A stretch of DNA of 64,000 nucleotides from Acanthosepion esculentum (taxonomy: Eukaryota > Mollusca > Cephalopoda > Sepiida > Sepiidae), in contig OZ038487.1 in assembly GCA_964036315.1 (NCBI GenBank), positions 56,651,287-56,715,286 of the forward strand, given 5' to 3'. Numbering within the stretch: position 1 is the stretch's first letter; each line of letters begins with the position of its first letter. Position numbers and translations under genes: made by a program. Below, piece after piece: positions 11,395-21,682 of the stretch. The notes beneath the pieces were generated by a model that saw only the letters and a list, made by a program, of their open reading frames with translations, was not told the DNA's origin and ran no database searches.

Positions 11395-12350
11395 AAAAAT
11401 TATGCTTACTTGCATAAATGATATGATACTGTTATAAAAAGGGTTTGAAAGGAAGTAAAAGAAGGCTACATCTAGAACCTTTTCCCAACTAGCAACCGGG
11501 AGATTACTAGACCGTAGAGCCAGACTCACCGTTTGCCAGATGATACCATTGTACCTCTCTGCTTGACCATTGCCCTGTGGATTAAAGGCAGTTGTTCGGC
11601 TGGTAGCAATGCGTCGAGAAAGTAGAACCGCCTTTAATTCCCCCGACATAAACGCTGTACCACGATCAGAGTGCACAAAAGAAGGGTTTCCAAAAATGGA
11701 AAATAAACTAGTTAGATGTTTCTTGACAGTCGCTGCTGAGACATCAACACAAGGGTAAGCGAAAGGAAAACGGGAGTATTCATCAACCACAGTAAGTATG
11801 AACCGATTGCGAGAATTTGAAGGTAAAGGTCCCTTGAAGTCTATACTTAATCTTTCAAAGGGTTGACTTGCTTTTATGAGTGTTTGAGAGGGCATTTTAA
11901 TGAATCTAGGCTTTATCTCGGAACACACCTGGCATGACCTGGTTACTGCTCTTACATCTTCTACAGAGTATGGCATATTTTTACTTCTGACGAAATGCAG
12001 CATTCTGGTTACCCCAGGGTGACATAAATCTTTGCGCAAGATATGTAGTTTGTTAACAGAGATGGTAGAAGAGCAAATTCGTGATAAAGCGTTTTTGTTT
12101 TCCCGGACGATATACTATGTCGTAACTGAAACAGGCAAGTTCTAATTTTCGTTCATCTGGCTTGATGGCAACCTGGTGATAGGCACTGGTTAGATCAAGA
12201 GTGCTAAATACCTGATCACAGGCAATCTCATTTACCATGTCCTCTATCCGAGGAAGTGGATAAGCATCCAGAAGAGTGAACCGATTTATCGTCTGGGAAT
12301 AATCTACGACGTGTCTCTTCTTGTGATTTTCAGGAGAGATACAGTCTGTT
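11395..12350 (-). pseudogene. Ty3/gypsy pol relic: part of RT fused to integrase
   Basis: Minus strand. The first part (about 12340-12150) reads RHVVDYSQTINRFT, PLPRIEDMV and VFSTLDLTSAYHQVAIKPDE, the front half of a gypsy reverse transcriptase. It jumps directly to FSYDIVYRPGK, which normally sits at the end of RNase H, so the RT active-site box and most of RNase H are deleted. A one-base shift near 12110 then leads to an integrase frame (12039-11356) with the C-x2-C half of the zinc module and the catalytic D,D,E core seen in SIDFKGP, HSDRG and GQAERYNG. It stops soon after the core, and no chromodomain or LTR follows. Confidence 0.85.
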
Positions 12351-12435
12351 AAAAAGGAAGTATAATTTAGAAAATAATATATAATAATAAATGTAAATAA
12401 TTGGAAAGCTTATTTGTTCTTATTTACCTTTTCTA

Positions 12436-13056
12436 AAGGGTGTCTCAATAACTTGGACCGATTTTAAATGTGAATTAAGTTTAAGCGTCTAATGATATGT
12501 TTTTTCTTTTCCTTTCAGGTATAACAACTTAAATCATTGTTAATCTTTCTATGGTTGAAATTGCCAATCAAACAACGTGTTTATGTTTCAAGAGTGCAAT
12601 TGGAAAAATTGTTTATAAATTCAAACAAACTGGGTCGGTGGCAGATGTGAAAACACCACTGCGTGCTCGTTTACGCCGTTCAGCTGAAAACATTGCTGCA
12701 GTGCACAAGAATGCGGCCGAAAATCCAGACACCTCTATTCGTCATCGCGCGCACGAATTGAATCTCTCCACAACAACGTCACATCGTTTTCAATTGTACT
12801 CTCGGTTGGTCGATTATGCTGACCAAAAAAAAAAAAAAAAAAAAAAAAATCGCGAAGTGCGCGAAATGCATTTCTGTTTGAACGTCCATTTTCGTAAATA
12901 GGCTTCGATAACTTTAACACGTTGTTTAATTGTTAATCTTTCCATGGTTGAAATTGCCAAAGACTTAAGTTGTTAAATCTGAAGGAAAAATAAAAATAAT
13001 TAGAAGCTTAAACTTAATTCATATTTAAAATCAGCCCAAGTTATTGGAAAACCCTT
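12436..13056 (+). mobile_element. Tc1/mariner-type element with inverted ends and TA flanks
   Basis: The left end (AAGGGTGTCTCAATAACTTG, 12436 on) and the reverse complement of the right end (AAGGGTTTTCCAATAACTTG, from 13056 inward) match for about 50 bp, through GATTTTAAAT-TGAATTAAG. Both ends abut TA (12434-12435 and 13057-13058), the usual Tc1/mariner target duplication. The 621-bp element holds only part of a transposase frame and an A26 tract, so it is non-autonomous. A 33-bp word near 12538 is repeated near 12928, a sign of internal rearrangement. Confidence 0.8.
12551..12901 (+). pseudogene. mariner-type transposase N-terminal domain, truncated
   Basis: The 116-codon frame reads IGKIVYKFKQTGSVADVKTP, then RRSAENIAAVHKNAAENPDT, SIRHRAHELNLSTTT and HRFQL. 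It has a FKQTGSV linker after a first helix and a second helix-turn-helix (SIRHRA-ELNLS-TT-HR). This matches the DNA-binding half of a mariner-like transposase that recognises the element's own inverted ends. The frame then runs into a lysine tract encoded by the A26 run. The DDE catalytic domain is absent, so no transposition activity is expected from this copy. Confidence 0.7.
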
Positions 13057-13785
13057 TATTAACTGTGATGAAAAAAACTGAGCTCAGTCAAAAATATGTT
13101 TACGAGCCTCGCACGAAATGTCGAAGAGCCGCGTGTGGCTTTTGAGCCGTGGTCTCCTCACTCATGATGTAGACGAAATAGAAATACAGCCTTTTCTATT
13201 TCTGCTTGCTTGTTTTATTTTTCTTATCGTTTTCAAACAAATATACCAGATATAAACCTAAGCTCACAGCTGAATCAGCTATAATATATAATGCTATAAA
13301 TTTATATTTTTATTTGACGATGTTATTAACCGAAAAATGAAGAACCTCTGCTATAAAAACACGTTTGTGGAAAAATAAAAGTTACCCGAGACAAAACAAA
13401 AGAATTTCATTATTATTTCCTGCTTTGATGAGAATTTTTATACTTGTTTAGCTTCTTTTTTTTTTCTTTTTTTAGAAAAATAAGACAGTCCAAACCTTTT
13501 AATTTTTACTTTGCATTTTTTTTAAAGAAGATATGACGTGAATCAAAAATCAATACTGTCTACGAATTTAATATTTTTCTTTTAATTCAAAGAGGTTTTA
13601 TTCTGGAAACATGTCGCCACAAAATAAAATAAAAAATTAAGGGGCTAAATCAGATATTAAGTTTGAAGATTACAAGTTCTTTGCCTTATTTGACTTTTTC
13701 AGAACAACTGAAATATCCAACTGTAAATACTTTGTTTTGTTTTCTAATACACTTTTTTATTTTTTACTTGGACCTTCGCAATGTC
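13057..13785. other. no gene; hAT-like terminal words near 13095-13175
   Basis: GCCGCGTGTGGCTTTTGAGCC near 13130-13151 resembles words near the ends of some hAT MITEs, but I found no partner end. The rest is AT-rich with poly-T/poly-A runs. Confidence 0.3.
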
Positions 13786-14690
13786 AAAAGGACGGTTTTC
13801 CCATGAAACTGCTTTTAGTTTTATTTTAACTACTCTTCAGCTTATTGTTCTAAAAAGCAATGATTAGAATTGTAATAAAACCTAAACCTATGATAATAGT
13901 GAATATTTTTTGTTCTTGAGAATTTACAACAAAAATATTAAACACTATTTATTAATTAGATTCTTTATCTACAAAAATAATTTTATTTACAACATTCTAA
14001 AAACTAGAGAGTTTCACTACTTCGCTAAAAAAAAAGAACATACCCAGATAAAAAAAGGCCTCAGACTTGATAAAAAATATTTTTATCGTCTAAATGTTTG
14101 TTATTATTAAGAGGAAAAACCAAAGTATTTTTTAGTTATTTTTTTTTGAGATTTTTTTAAAACTTTCCTAGTACTTCCGAAATTTTAGTTGAAAGTTTTT
14201 TTTTGAGTCAGCAAAACTAGTATAAAATCGATCATGTCAGCCATCTCCGTTTAAAAATCTTATAAAATTCAATTATATTTTTTTTCAAAAGTTATTCAGG
14301 AAAATTAGAAAATTTAATGTTTACTTCTTGTAATTGGAAACAAACATTACTCAATTTTTTTAGCAGAAAAAAATTAGTTGAAAACAAAAAGAGAAGCATG
14401 TCTAATCGTGGTGACGTTTTTTGCGTCAATCTATCGACAACTGATGTCAGGGTGTATCGGGCGGAAGGACAGAAGTGACAGTATTTTCGAATTTTAAAAT
14501 AACTTTATAGTTAAGATTTTTTTAATATTTTTGTTGTCAAATTTAAAGAACAAAGAAAATGTATAAATTCACTTTCATATGTTTAGATTTTATTACAATT
14601 CTAATCACTGATTTTAAAACAAACATTACCGACGAGTGAAGATAGTTAAAATAAAAATGATGTCATCGGAGAGACAGTCCTATAGGACGA
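13786..14690. mobile_element. long-TIR MITE, copy 1
   Basis: The left arm (about 13790-13990) and the reverse complement of the right arm (about 14500-14690) share TTATTTTAACTA, GATTAGAATTGTAATAAAA and ACAACAAAAATATTAAA. A second copy at 30347-31003 has the same arms and extends the match (AAACACTATT, AATAATTTTAT). It has no coding capacity. The exact ends are uncertain by some 20 bp. Confidence 0.65.
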
Positions 14691-14880
14691 CAGCCTGAAC
14701 GGTTGAACTCTGTGCCTACGGGCAGGGAGGAACCCGAACGAGGCTACGTCGAAGGGCGGAGTCTCGTTCGGGGAGGTAAACCGGTCCTGAACCCGTTTAT
14801 ACGGGTTCAAAGGGTATATATTTTTGGCCGGGCCCACGGGCTCGGGGATCCCACGTTAAACCGGCCTTGTGCCACATGAT
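14680..14880. other. GC-rich hairpin-forming island
   Basis: A GC-rich patch in AT-rich surroundings. It holds the hairpins CCCGAACGAG...CTCGTTCGGG (about 14732-14775) and GAACCCGT-TTAT-ACGGGTTC (14789-14808). At 14860-14880 it ends with the SINE tail word GGCCTTGTGCCACAT. I do not recognise an RNA gene. Confidence 0.4.
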
Positions 14881-15045
14881 ACCCTCGTGGGGGGTGACTA
14901 AATATTAGTCTTATAGCGGACCGTGGGTTTGCGTGTTGTTAAATTAGAAACACGTGTGTAATTCTTGATAGAATATTAAAAGGTCCACTACCAGAATATG
15001 GCGGACTTCAGTCCAACCGAAAATGTGTAAAGAAAATCAACAAAA

Positions 15046-15049
<4 letters not shown>

Positions 15050-15108
<59 letters not shown>

Positions 15109-15122
15109 ATATATATATATAT
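15050..15122. repeat. (TA)n microsatellite with TATG interruptions
   Basis: About 36 TA units, interrupted by GTATGTATG near 15097. Confidence 0.95.
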
Positions 15123-15348
15123 TAAACAACAAAGTTTACAATAGACATAGACATTAACATTTGTGTTTTATGTGTGAACGTAAAGAGTTTGTATTGTGGT
15201 GAATGTTCGTACGTACGTGTATGTGTGTATAATGTTCATGGCGTCTCCCACAAATGGGGAGACGCAATCTTCTGCGAGAGCTTACATTATAGATGTGTTC
15301 GCTGAAAGTGAAGAAATGAAGAAGAAGCCGAGGCAATACAATGCCCAG

Positions 15349-15356
15349 TATTTATA
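15349..15356 (-). promoter_or_regulatory. LTR TATA box
   Basis: TATAAATA on the minus strand, in the same context as copy A (CTGGGCAT downstream). Confidence 0.5.
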
Positions 15357-15413
15357 GTGTAGGGAGAGCGTGCCCTAGTGAACAGTTAGGAAATTAAGGA
15401 GTTAACTCCGACA

Positions 15414-15426
15414 ATAACCCCCTCAG
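15414..15426 (-). other. polypurine tract of minus-strand LTR element
   Basis: On the minus strand CTGAGGGGG stands four bases before the LTR start TGTCGG. A polypurine tract next to the 3' LTR primes plus-strand DNA synthesis in LTR retrotransposons. It gives the orientation of copy B. Confidence 0.5.
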
Positions 15427-16615
15427 ACTGAAAGTTGCAGGAACGAAAACTTTTAATATGTAAAAAGTTATAAACTGAATAGAGAAAGTGTCCAAAATGG
15501 TTGACGCATGTTGCAGTGAAGACGTGATTTCTGAAATGTTATCAGATGAAAAAGTCGTGAAAGTATGTGCATTGTCAGGGTGCTAAAATTATATTCGGAG
15601 TGAATGCATAGCACAGTCTGAATGAATATGTGACGACGAAGTGTACACGTGTCTTCAGGGTGAATTGCTGTTAGCCGACGCTTCTGTGCTTAAATGTCTG
15701 CTTTAATTCCAATTCTCCGCGTAAATTCAGTAAGTCGAGATGCGTATTCGAGTAGTGTACTGTAGAATGCATGCGGATTTATGTTGGAGTGAGAGCGTCG
15801 TGGCGAACTTGAAAAATTTGCGTATTAGTGATAAATAAGTAATATTTATGTAATATCGTCAGCAAATTTTTATGTGAAAATTGCATCTCGTAGAATGTAT
15901 TTCAGGACAGTGGGTCGTCCGAAGAATGCGTCGCGTAGAATTTAGGTGAGTCGTTCGAAGAATGTTTCACATTTAATCTCTTCAGCGTAGAAAACTTTTG
16001 TACATTCAGGTATGGTAAGCAATGTTGATAAGCAGTGATGTGAAACGTCGCACGTGGTGTAGAATATATGAAAAGTTCATGGAAGTTTTGAATATTGTCC
16101 TTGTGAACTGAAATGAAAAGGTGTTGGAAACGCGGTTGAGATACGTGATTCGACAAAATGTACTTGTGCTATCATCAGGCTGCTGTATATTTTTCTCTAG
16201 CGGGTCAGAGTTGGAGCACGTCCTGGAAGAAACGTCGGTAGTGTTCAGCGTTTGCTATTAAAATGTCTTTTTCCAATGCTCCACGTTGAATTGGCTTTGT
16301 CGTCCCGTCGTACTGTTTCCCGACCGTAGTTTTGTTTGAAAAAGAGCTCGTTTGTTTGCTATGCGTGAATAAAGTTTGCGCACAAAATTTAATAGAAGCA
16401 GCGTTGTGGCAAAGTTGAGCTGATGTAGAATTTCTACCCGGTGTCGAATGCATGTTTGGGAGAATTTGTTATTATTGTCGATTGAATATCGTACTTGCAA
16501 ATTCTTAGTGTGTTCGAGCTGCATCGTTGCAGAATGAAGATGAAGGACAGTGAGTCGCCTTTTGAGATGTGGTGACACACTTTATCTATTTCAGTCCAGA
16601 AGAAGAGAGTGTTAA
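15427..16615 (-). other. possible 3' internal region of the LTR element; no gene recognised
   Basis: This lies upstream of the polypurine tract in element sense. The minus strand has several overlapping open frames of 79-106 codons (15902-16673), but I recognise no gag, pol or env motif. The top strand repeats words like GTAGAATGC and CGAAGAATG, hinting at old local duplications. Confidence 0.35.
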
Positions 16616-16619
16616 TTAG

Positions 16620-16700
16620 TTGAAAATGGCGGGTACATCTAGCCAACTCAACTGTATGAGACCTCGTCTCCACTCGAGTACTGCGCTTAAGTCCTATACA
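16620..16700 (-). pseudogene. LINE family A, short RT tail fragment
   Basis: The minus-strand reading LKRSTRVETRSHTVELARCTR matches the TVELARC block of family A copies at 28745 and 55000. Only about 80 bp are kept. Confidence 0.55.
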
Positions 16701-17589
16701 ACTATTTCATTATTAAACTCTTTATCTCTGAGCTTGAATAAGAATACTAGTAATGCTTCTATTAAAGTTGCTTTTGTTCTAGAGAAAATCTCCAAAGGAT
16801 CCTGTCATCGGCCGTTACTTAGCAAAGTAGTTTTGAAGGCGATTCGCGAGTAAAATTCCTGAATATCGCGCAATACTGATCTTGTATCAGACTAGGTTAT
16901 GTTTAGACAATGTTTACTTCCTATTTACAACCGACAAAAACAAATGAGAATGACTTGCTAAATCTTCCATATAACAAAGTTTAGTAGACTATGTACACTG
17001 AAACAAAAATACTACCTCAGTAGGTTAATTAGAAATTTAATGACACTTTGTTGTTTTTTTTTTCTCTTTTTTTTATACAATACAGAAAAAGAATATATAT
17101 AAAGAATTGTATACCTTTCCTTTACCTTCGAACATCCTACTAATTTGAATGAGATTTATGTTACACCCAACAGGAGTTTTCAAATTAGGAACCGCTGGCT
17201 ACATCCGGACTGCCACACGATTTCTTTTCGTAATTGTCACGTGTTATTTTTTTTCCTTCTGAAACTCCATGCTGATTAAAAAAAGAAATACATTTATTCA
17301 TTTAACGCAGATATTTCTATACACCGCGAAAATACGATATGGTTCCCGTACTGAAAAATTTGGCAACTGCTGCATTTGAATTTTGTCGTTCAAATCTATA
17401 CACAAATTTTGCCTTGCCTAAGATCAGTTTTGTTTCGTCTTTTGTCATCAGGGATCCGTCTCCCAAGCAGCACCTTATGTGGTTTTTGTAGCAAGTACTT
17501 TTTTCTTGCCAGCATCACACCAAACAGGTTTTCGATTCAGAACCGACCTTCCACTAGACTGGTTGATTACCAAAACTACAAAGATGGTT
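16701..17589. other. no gene recognised
   Basis: AT-rich, with a poly-T run near 17050. No supported feature. Confidence 0.45.
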
Positions 17590-17730
17590 TGTCCTGTTAT
17601 TAACCCCTAGCTGGGGCGGAAGTAGATGGATTCCTACCTTTCAAAGAATATTTATGCGAGATCGAACGCAACAGGCTTGACTGGCATTTGAACTCGGCAT
17701 GGCAATAAAAACCGAAGAAACCACCAGACT
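17590..17730 (-). repeat. tRNA-like SINE (same body as the 5S-headed SINE)
   Basis: Minus-strand reading: GCCGAGTTCAAATGCCAGTC (B-box-like) followed by a body with AGGAATCCATCTACTTCCGC and CCCAGCTAGGGGTTAA. It shares this body with 2800, 34030 and 41355. Its 5' side abuts the 104-bp satellite. Confidence 0.6.
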
Positions 17731-19816
17731 AAACGTAATGATCGACACAACAATGATAACGATACTAGTCTAACTAATGACGATACTTCATTCCAATACA
17801 AAGAACATTTTAAACAATCGATAAAAACATCATTGAACTTAATGATCGACACAACAATGATAAGGATACTAGTCTAACTAATGACGATACTTCATTCCAA
17901 TACAAAGAACCTTTTAAACAATCGATAAAAACATCATTGAACTTAATGATCGACACAACAATGATAAGGATACTAGTCTAACTAATGACGATACTTCATT
18001 CCAATACAAAGAACATTTTAAACAATCGATAAAAACATCATTGAACTTAATGATCGACACAACAATGATAAGGATACTAGTCTAACTAATGACGATACTT
18101 CATTCCAATACAAAGAACCTTTTAAACAATCGATAAAAACATCATTGAACTTAATGATCGACACAACAATGATAAGGATACTAGTCTAACTAATGACGAT
18201 ACTTCATTCCAATACAAAGAACCTTTTAAACAATCGATAAAAACATCATTGAACTTAATGATCGACACAACAATGATAAGGATACTAGTCTAACTAATGA
18301 CGATACTTCATTCCAATACAAAGAACCTTTTAAACAATCGATAAAAACATCATTGAACTTAATGATCGACACAACAATGATAACGATACTAGTCTAACTA
18401 ATGACGATACTTCATTCCAATACAAAGAACATTTTAAACAATCGATAAAAACATCATTGAACTTAATGATCGACACAACAATGATAACGATACTAGTCTA
18501 ACTAATGACGATACTTCATTCCAATACAAAGAACCTTTTAAACAATCGATAAAAACATCATTGAACTTAATGATCGACACAACAATGATAAGGATACTAG
18601 TCTAACTAATGACGATACTTCATTCCAATACAAAGAACCTTTTAAACAATCGATAAAAACATCATTGAACTTAATGATCGACACAACAATGATAAGGATA
18701 CTAGTCTAACTAATGACGATACTTCATTCCAATACAAAGAACATTTTAAACAATCGATAAAAACATCATTGAACTTAATGATCGACACAACAATGATAAG
18801 GATACTAGTCTAACTAATGACGATACTTCATTCCAATACAAAGAACCTTTTAAACAATCGATAAAAACATCATTGAACTTAATGATCGACACAACAATGA
18901 TAAGGATACTAGTCTAACTAATGACGATACTTCATTCCAATACAAAGAACCTTTTAAACAATCGATAAAAACATCATTGAACTTAATGATCGACACAACA
19001 ATGATAAGGATACTAGTCTAACTAATGACGATACTTCATTCCAATACAAAGAACCTTTTAAACAATCGATAAAAACATCATTGAACTTAATGATCGACAC
19101 AACAATGATAAGGATACTAGTCTAACTAATGACGATACTTCATTCCAATACAAAGAACCTTTTAAACAATCGATAAAAACATCATTGAACTTAATGATCG
19201 ACACAACAATGATAAGGATACTAGTCTAACTAATGACGATACTTCATTCCAATACAAAGAACATTTTAAACAATCGATAAAAACATCATTGAACTTAATG
19301 ATCGACACAACAATGATAAGGATACTAGTCTAACTAATGACGATACTTCATTCCAATACAAAGAACCTTTTAAACAATCGATAAAAACATCATTGAACTT
19401 AATGATCGACACAACAATGATAAGGATACTAGTCTAACTAATGACGATACTTCATTCCAATACAAAGAACCTTTTAAACAATCGATAAAAACATCATTGA
19501 ACTTAATGATCGACACAACAATGATAAGGATACTAGTCTAACTAATGACGATACTTCATTCCAATACAAAGAACCTTTTAAACAATCGATAAAAACATCA
19601 TTGAACTTAATGATCGACACAACAATGATAAGGATACTAGTCTAACTAATGACGATACTTCATTCCAATACAAAGAACCTTTTAAACAATCGATAAAAAC
19701 ATCATTGAACTTAATGATCGACACAACAATGATAACGATACTAGTCTAACTAATGACGATACTTCATTCCAATACAAAGAACATTTTAAACAATCGATAA
19801 AAACATCATTGAACTT
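17731..19816. repeat. 104-bp satellite array, 20 units
   Basis: The marker word GAACTTAATGATCGAC first occurs at 17835 and recurs at steps of exactly 104 bp to 19811, giving 20 units with the first partly changed. Each unit contains ACTAGTCTAACTAATGACG and ATCGATAAAAACATCATTG. Units differ at essentially two sites: GATAAGG versus GATAACG, and GAACCTTTT versus GAACATTTT. The CG type occurs in units 1, 7, 8 and 20. The CATTTT type occurs in units 1, 3, 7, 10, 15 and 20. There is no coding capacity, because 104 is not a multiple of 3 and stops occur in each frame. Confidence 0.97.
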
Positions 19817-20555
19817 AATCCAGATACTACATATTTTGTGGCGACAAGTGGAATTCTGAAATCTTTCAAACATCAAAACTTGTCTGTTTTTTCGGTTGTT
19901 TCGTCCGAAGACAAAACACGACAAAAGAAATAAAAGAACTTGATTCCCGGAGATTCGTCTCGCAGAGAGAACCTCCCCATTGTATTAATGTGGCAAAGTC
20001 AAGGGATGTCTCTGATGCCTGCCGTAACAAACTGACTAAAATGACCTGTTTTGAATCCACCTATATATATTTTTGTGTCGGTTTCCATATTTTAAAAAAT
20101 GGTAACATATCCCATCCTTGGGAGGATGGTCCTTACAGTTTAACGATGTTTTTGGCCTTCAGCTGTAATTTCAGCTTTTCATTTTGTCGCCTCTAAATAC
20201 GATCCATAAAGAGTGAATATTTATGTTAGTGTGTCAGCAGAAATAGAAACCAATCCATCGCCTGGGGTTATTGATACATGCTCGTGTCTTCCAAACGATG
20301 TTAATTCAAACGCGAATGTAACGTTGATAGTTTCCTAACTTTTCGGGAATAGATGATATGATTCACCTGTTAAAGTCCGTTCTTATTATGCAGGTTATCA
20401 ACGTCGTTTCACTAATTCGAACCGGACAAGGAACACGACGGCTATTCTCATTTATTGTCAGCAAAATTCTATCTCAGCCTGTTCGTATCAATCTACCTAT
20501 CAAATATCTATCTCTGATAAATATAAACATCCTGAATAAATAGATATGAGCAGGT
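19817..20555. other. no gene recognised
   Basis: Flank of the satellite. I see no motif or repeat I can name. Confidence 0.4.
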
Positions 20556-20762
20556 TATATATCTATCTCAGTATATATATAAGTGGACATTGAAGTCAAC
20601 ACCCAGCGGCGACATTCTGTTTCATGCTTATACGCAATCGTCAGGCCATTTAATGTCCACTTTTATATTTACATACGCACTTTCCCTGATATTAAACACT
20701 TTAACCCATAAATATAATTTTAAGATATGCTATATTTATAACATATCTTAAAATTATATTTT

Positions 20763-20765
<3 letters not shown>
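20556..20765 (-). mobile_element. hammerhead-bearing unit, family 1, copy at 20.6 kb
   Basis: On the minus strand this ends in a block shared with 38.1 kb and 55.8 kb: AAAGTG/TTCAATATCAG leader words, GTAAATATAAAAGTGGACAT, GTTGACTTCAATGTCCAC and the hammerhead motif. It is a single unit, where the other two copies are inverted pairs. It lies between a short TATATATATA at the left and (TA)n at 20766. Inside, 20718-20757 forms an extra inverted repeat (AATTTTAAGATATG and complement). Confidence 0.6.
20608..20647 (-). ncRNA. hammerhead-ribozyme-like motif, family 1
   Basis: Read on the minus strand: GGC, CUGACGA (exact CUGANGA core), a stem II hairpin UUGC-GUAUAA-GCAU, GAAA, a short stem III C-AGAAU-G closed by A-U, then the UC cleavage position (GUC), then GCC pairing with the first GGC as stem I (four pairs with a G-U). 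All conserved core bases of a type I hammerhead are present. Stem I is short, as in ribozymes of Penelope-like elements. The structure was found by eye, not by a folding program. Confidence 0.65.
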
Positions 20766-20799
<34 letters not shown>

Positions 20800-20916
20800 T
20801 GTTCATATCTCACTCTGATAGATAAAAATAGTCTTGGATAAATAAATATGAAGATGCTAGCTAGCTATGTATCTATCTAGGATATGAACAGGTTATCTGC
20901 ATAGATCGCCTGCTCA

Positions 20917-20977
<61 letters not shown>
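20766..20977. repeat. (TA)n, (TAGA)-rich and (CT)n(TA)n tracts
   Basis: (TA)n at 20766-20797, GATA/TAGC-rich words to 20880, then (CT)n at 20917-20935 and (TA)n at 20936-20977. Confidence 0.9.
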
Positions 20978-20980
<3 letters not shown>

Positions 20981-21159
20981 CAAGTATAGGATTGGTGTAT
21001 ACGGAATAAATTCCAATAACCAAAAATTACTATTCTTAAGAGTGCTCAATACAGTGTAGAGCAAATATAATTTATTCGAAAATTATAATATAAATATGTT
21101 ATAAAATCACTACAAAAATACCCATTTTGTTTCAACCCTGGTGTCTTATCAAATGATGG

Positions 21160-21160
<1 letters not shown>
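20978..21160 (-). mobile_element. hammerhead-bearing unit, family 2, single copy
   Basis: Matches the left half of the palindrome at 41.94-42.25 kb: TATAGGATTGGTGTATACGG, TTCCAATAACCA, GAGTGCTCAATACAG, TATGTTATAAAATCACTAC. It is flanked by (TA)n on the left (20936-20977) and by TATATATATG(TG)n on the right. It contains one hammerhead-like motif on the minus strand. Confidence 0.65.
21106..21157 (-). ncRNA. hammerhead-like motif, family 2
   Basis: Minus strand: AUCAU (stem I), UUGAUAA (core with U3 and A8), a stem II stretch, GAAA, a long stem III ACAAAA...UUUUGU, the UA cleavage position (GUA), then GUGAU pairing with AUCAU. Stem II is weakened here compared with the 42.2-kb copies. Confidence 0.5.
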
Positions 21161-21198
<38 letters not shown>

Positions 21199-21620
21199 CA
21201 GAACGTTCGCATTCTGTCCATGAGACCCGGTTTCGAATCTCACCATTGTCGATTTGTTATCGGACTGGAGGTGTTGATCCCAACATGCGGCATCTTTGGA
21301 AAGTAACTGAAAACCATACCACGGCTTTTGACCCAAACCTTCTGAAGCCTTCTGGTAGACGGAATCCTTGCCGTCGATAGCTGTGCTAGCACAAAGTCAT
21401 CGTGGCCGAGGGCTTGAGCGTGCTAGCCTTGTTCAAATTGTTGATCACGCTAGATAACACTCTCTCCCAGAAACTCTAACTACGGTCTACTCAACATAGT
21501 TGCCGTATAAACCACAGGTGGGCTCTGTGGGTGTTGAGCAAACACAAATGTACCTGAGCAAGCGTCTGCAATAGGGATGGGCTATCCGCCCTAGTAAACG
21601 GGTATCTTCGAATACGAGTG
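21199..21620 (+). repeat. possible tRNA-related dispersed sequence
   Basis: GTCATCGTGGCCGAGGGCTT near 21398 resembles the A-box end of a class II tRNA, and GGTTTCGAATCTCACC near 21228 resembles a B box. The order and spacing are not those of one tRNA. No second copy in the window confirms it. Confidence 0.3.
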
Positions 21621-21625
21621 TCCAG

Positions 21626-21627
<2 letters not shown>

Positions 21628-21674
<47 letters not shown>

Positions 21675-21682
21675 TATATGAG
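21628..21682. repeat. (TA)n microsatellite
   Basis: About 20 TA units followed by a degenerate AT stretch. Confidence 0.95.

Larger units (their letters stand above)
14922..15413 (-). repeat. LTR, copy B, with expanded (TA)n
   Basis: Homologous to 5610-6048 along its whole length. On the minus strand it starts TGTCGGAGTTAACTCC and ends in CCCAC. It differs mainly by a (TA)n block at 15050-15122. TATAAATA is kept at plus-strand 15349-15356. A polypurine tract lies just upstream in element sense, which marks it as a 3' LTR. Confidence 0.65.

Noticed and set aside
15427..16615. Overlapping minus-strand frames as gag
   Set aside because: No zinc knuckle, capsid motif or consistent single frame is visible.
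17731..19816. Satellite considered as a CRISPR-like array
   Set aside because: Units are contiguous 104-bp repeats with no unique spacers, and the context is eukaryotic.
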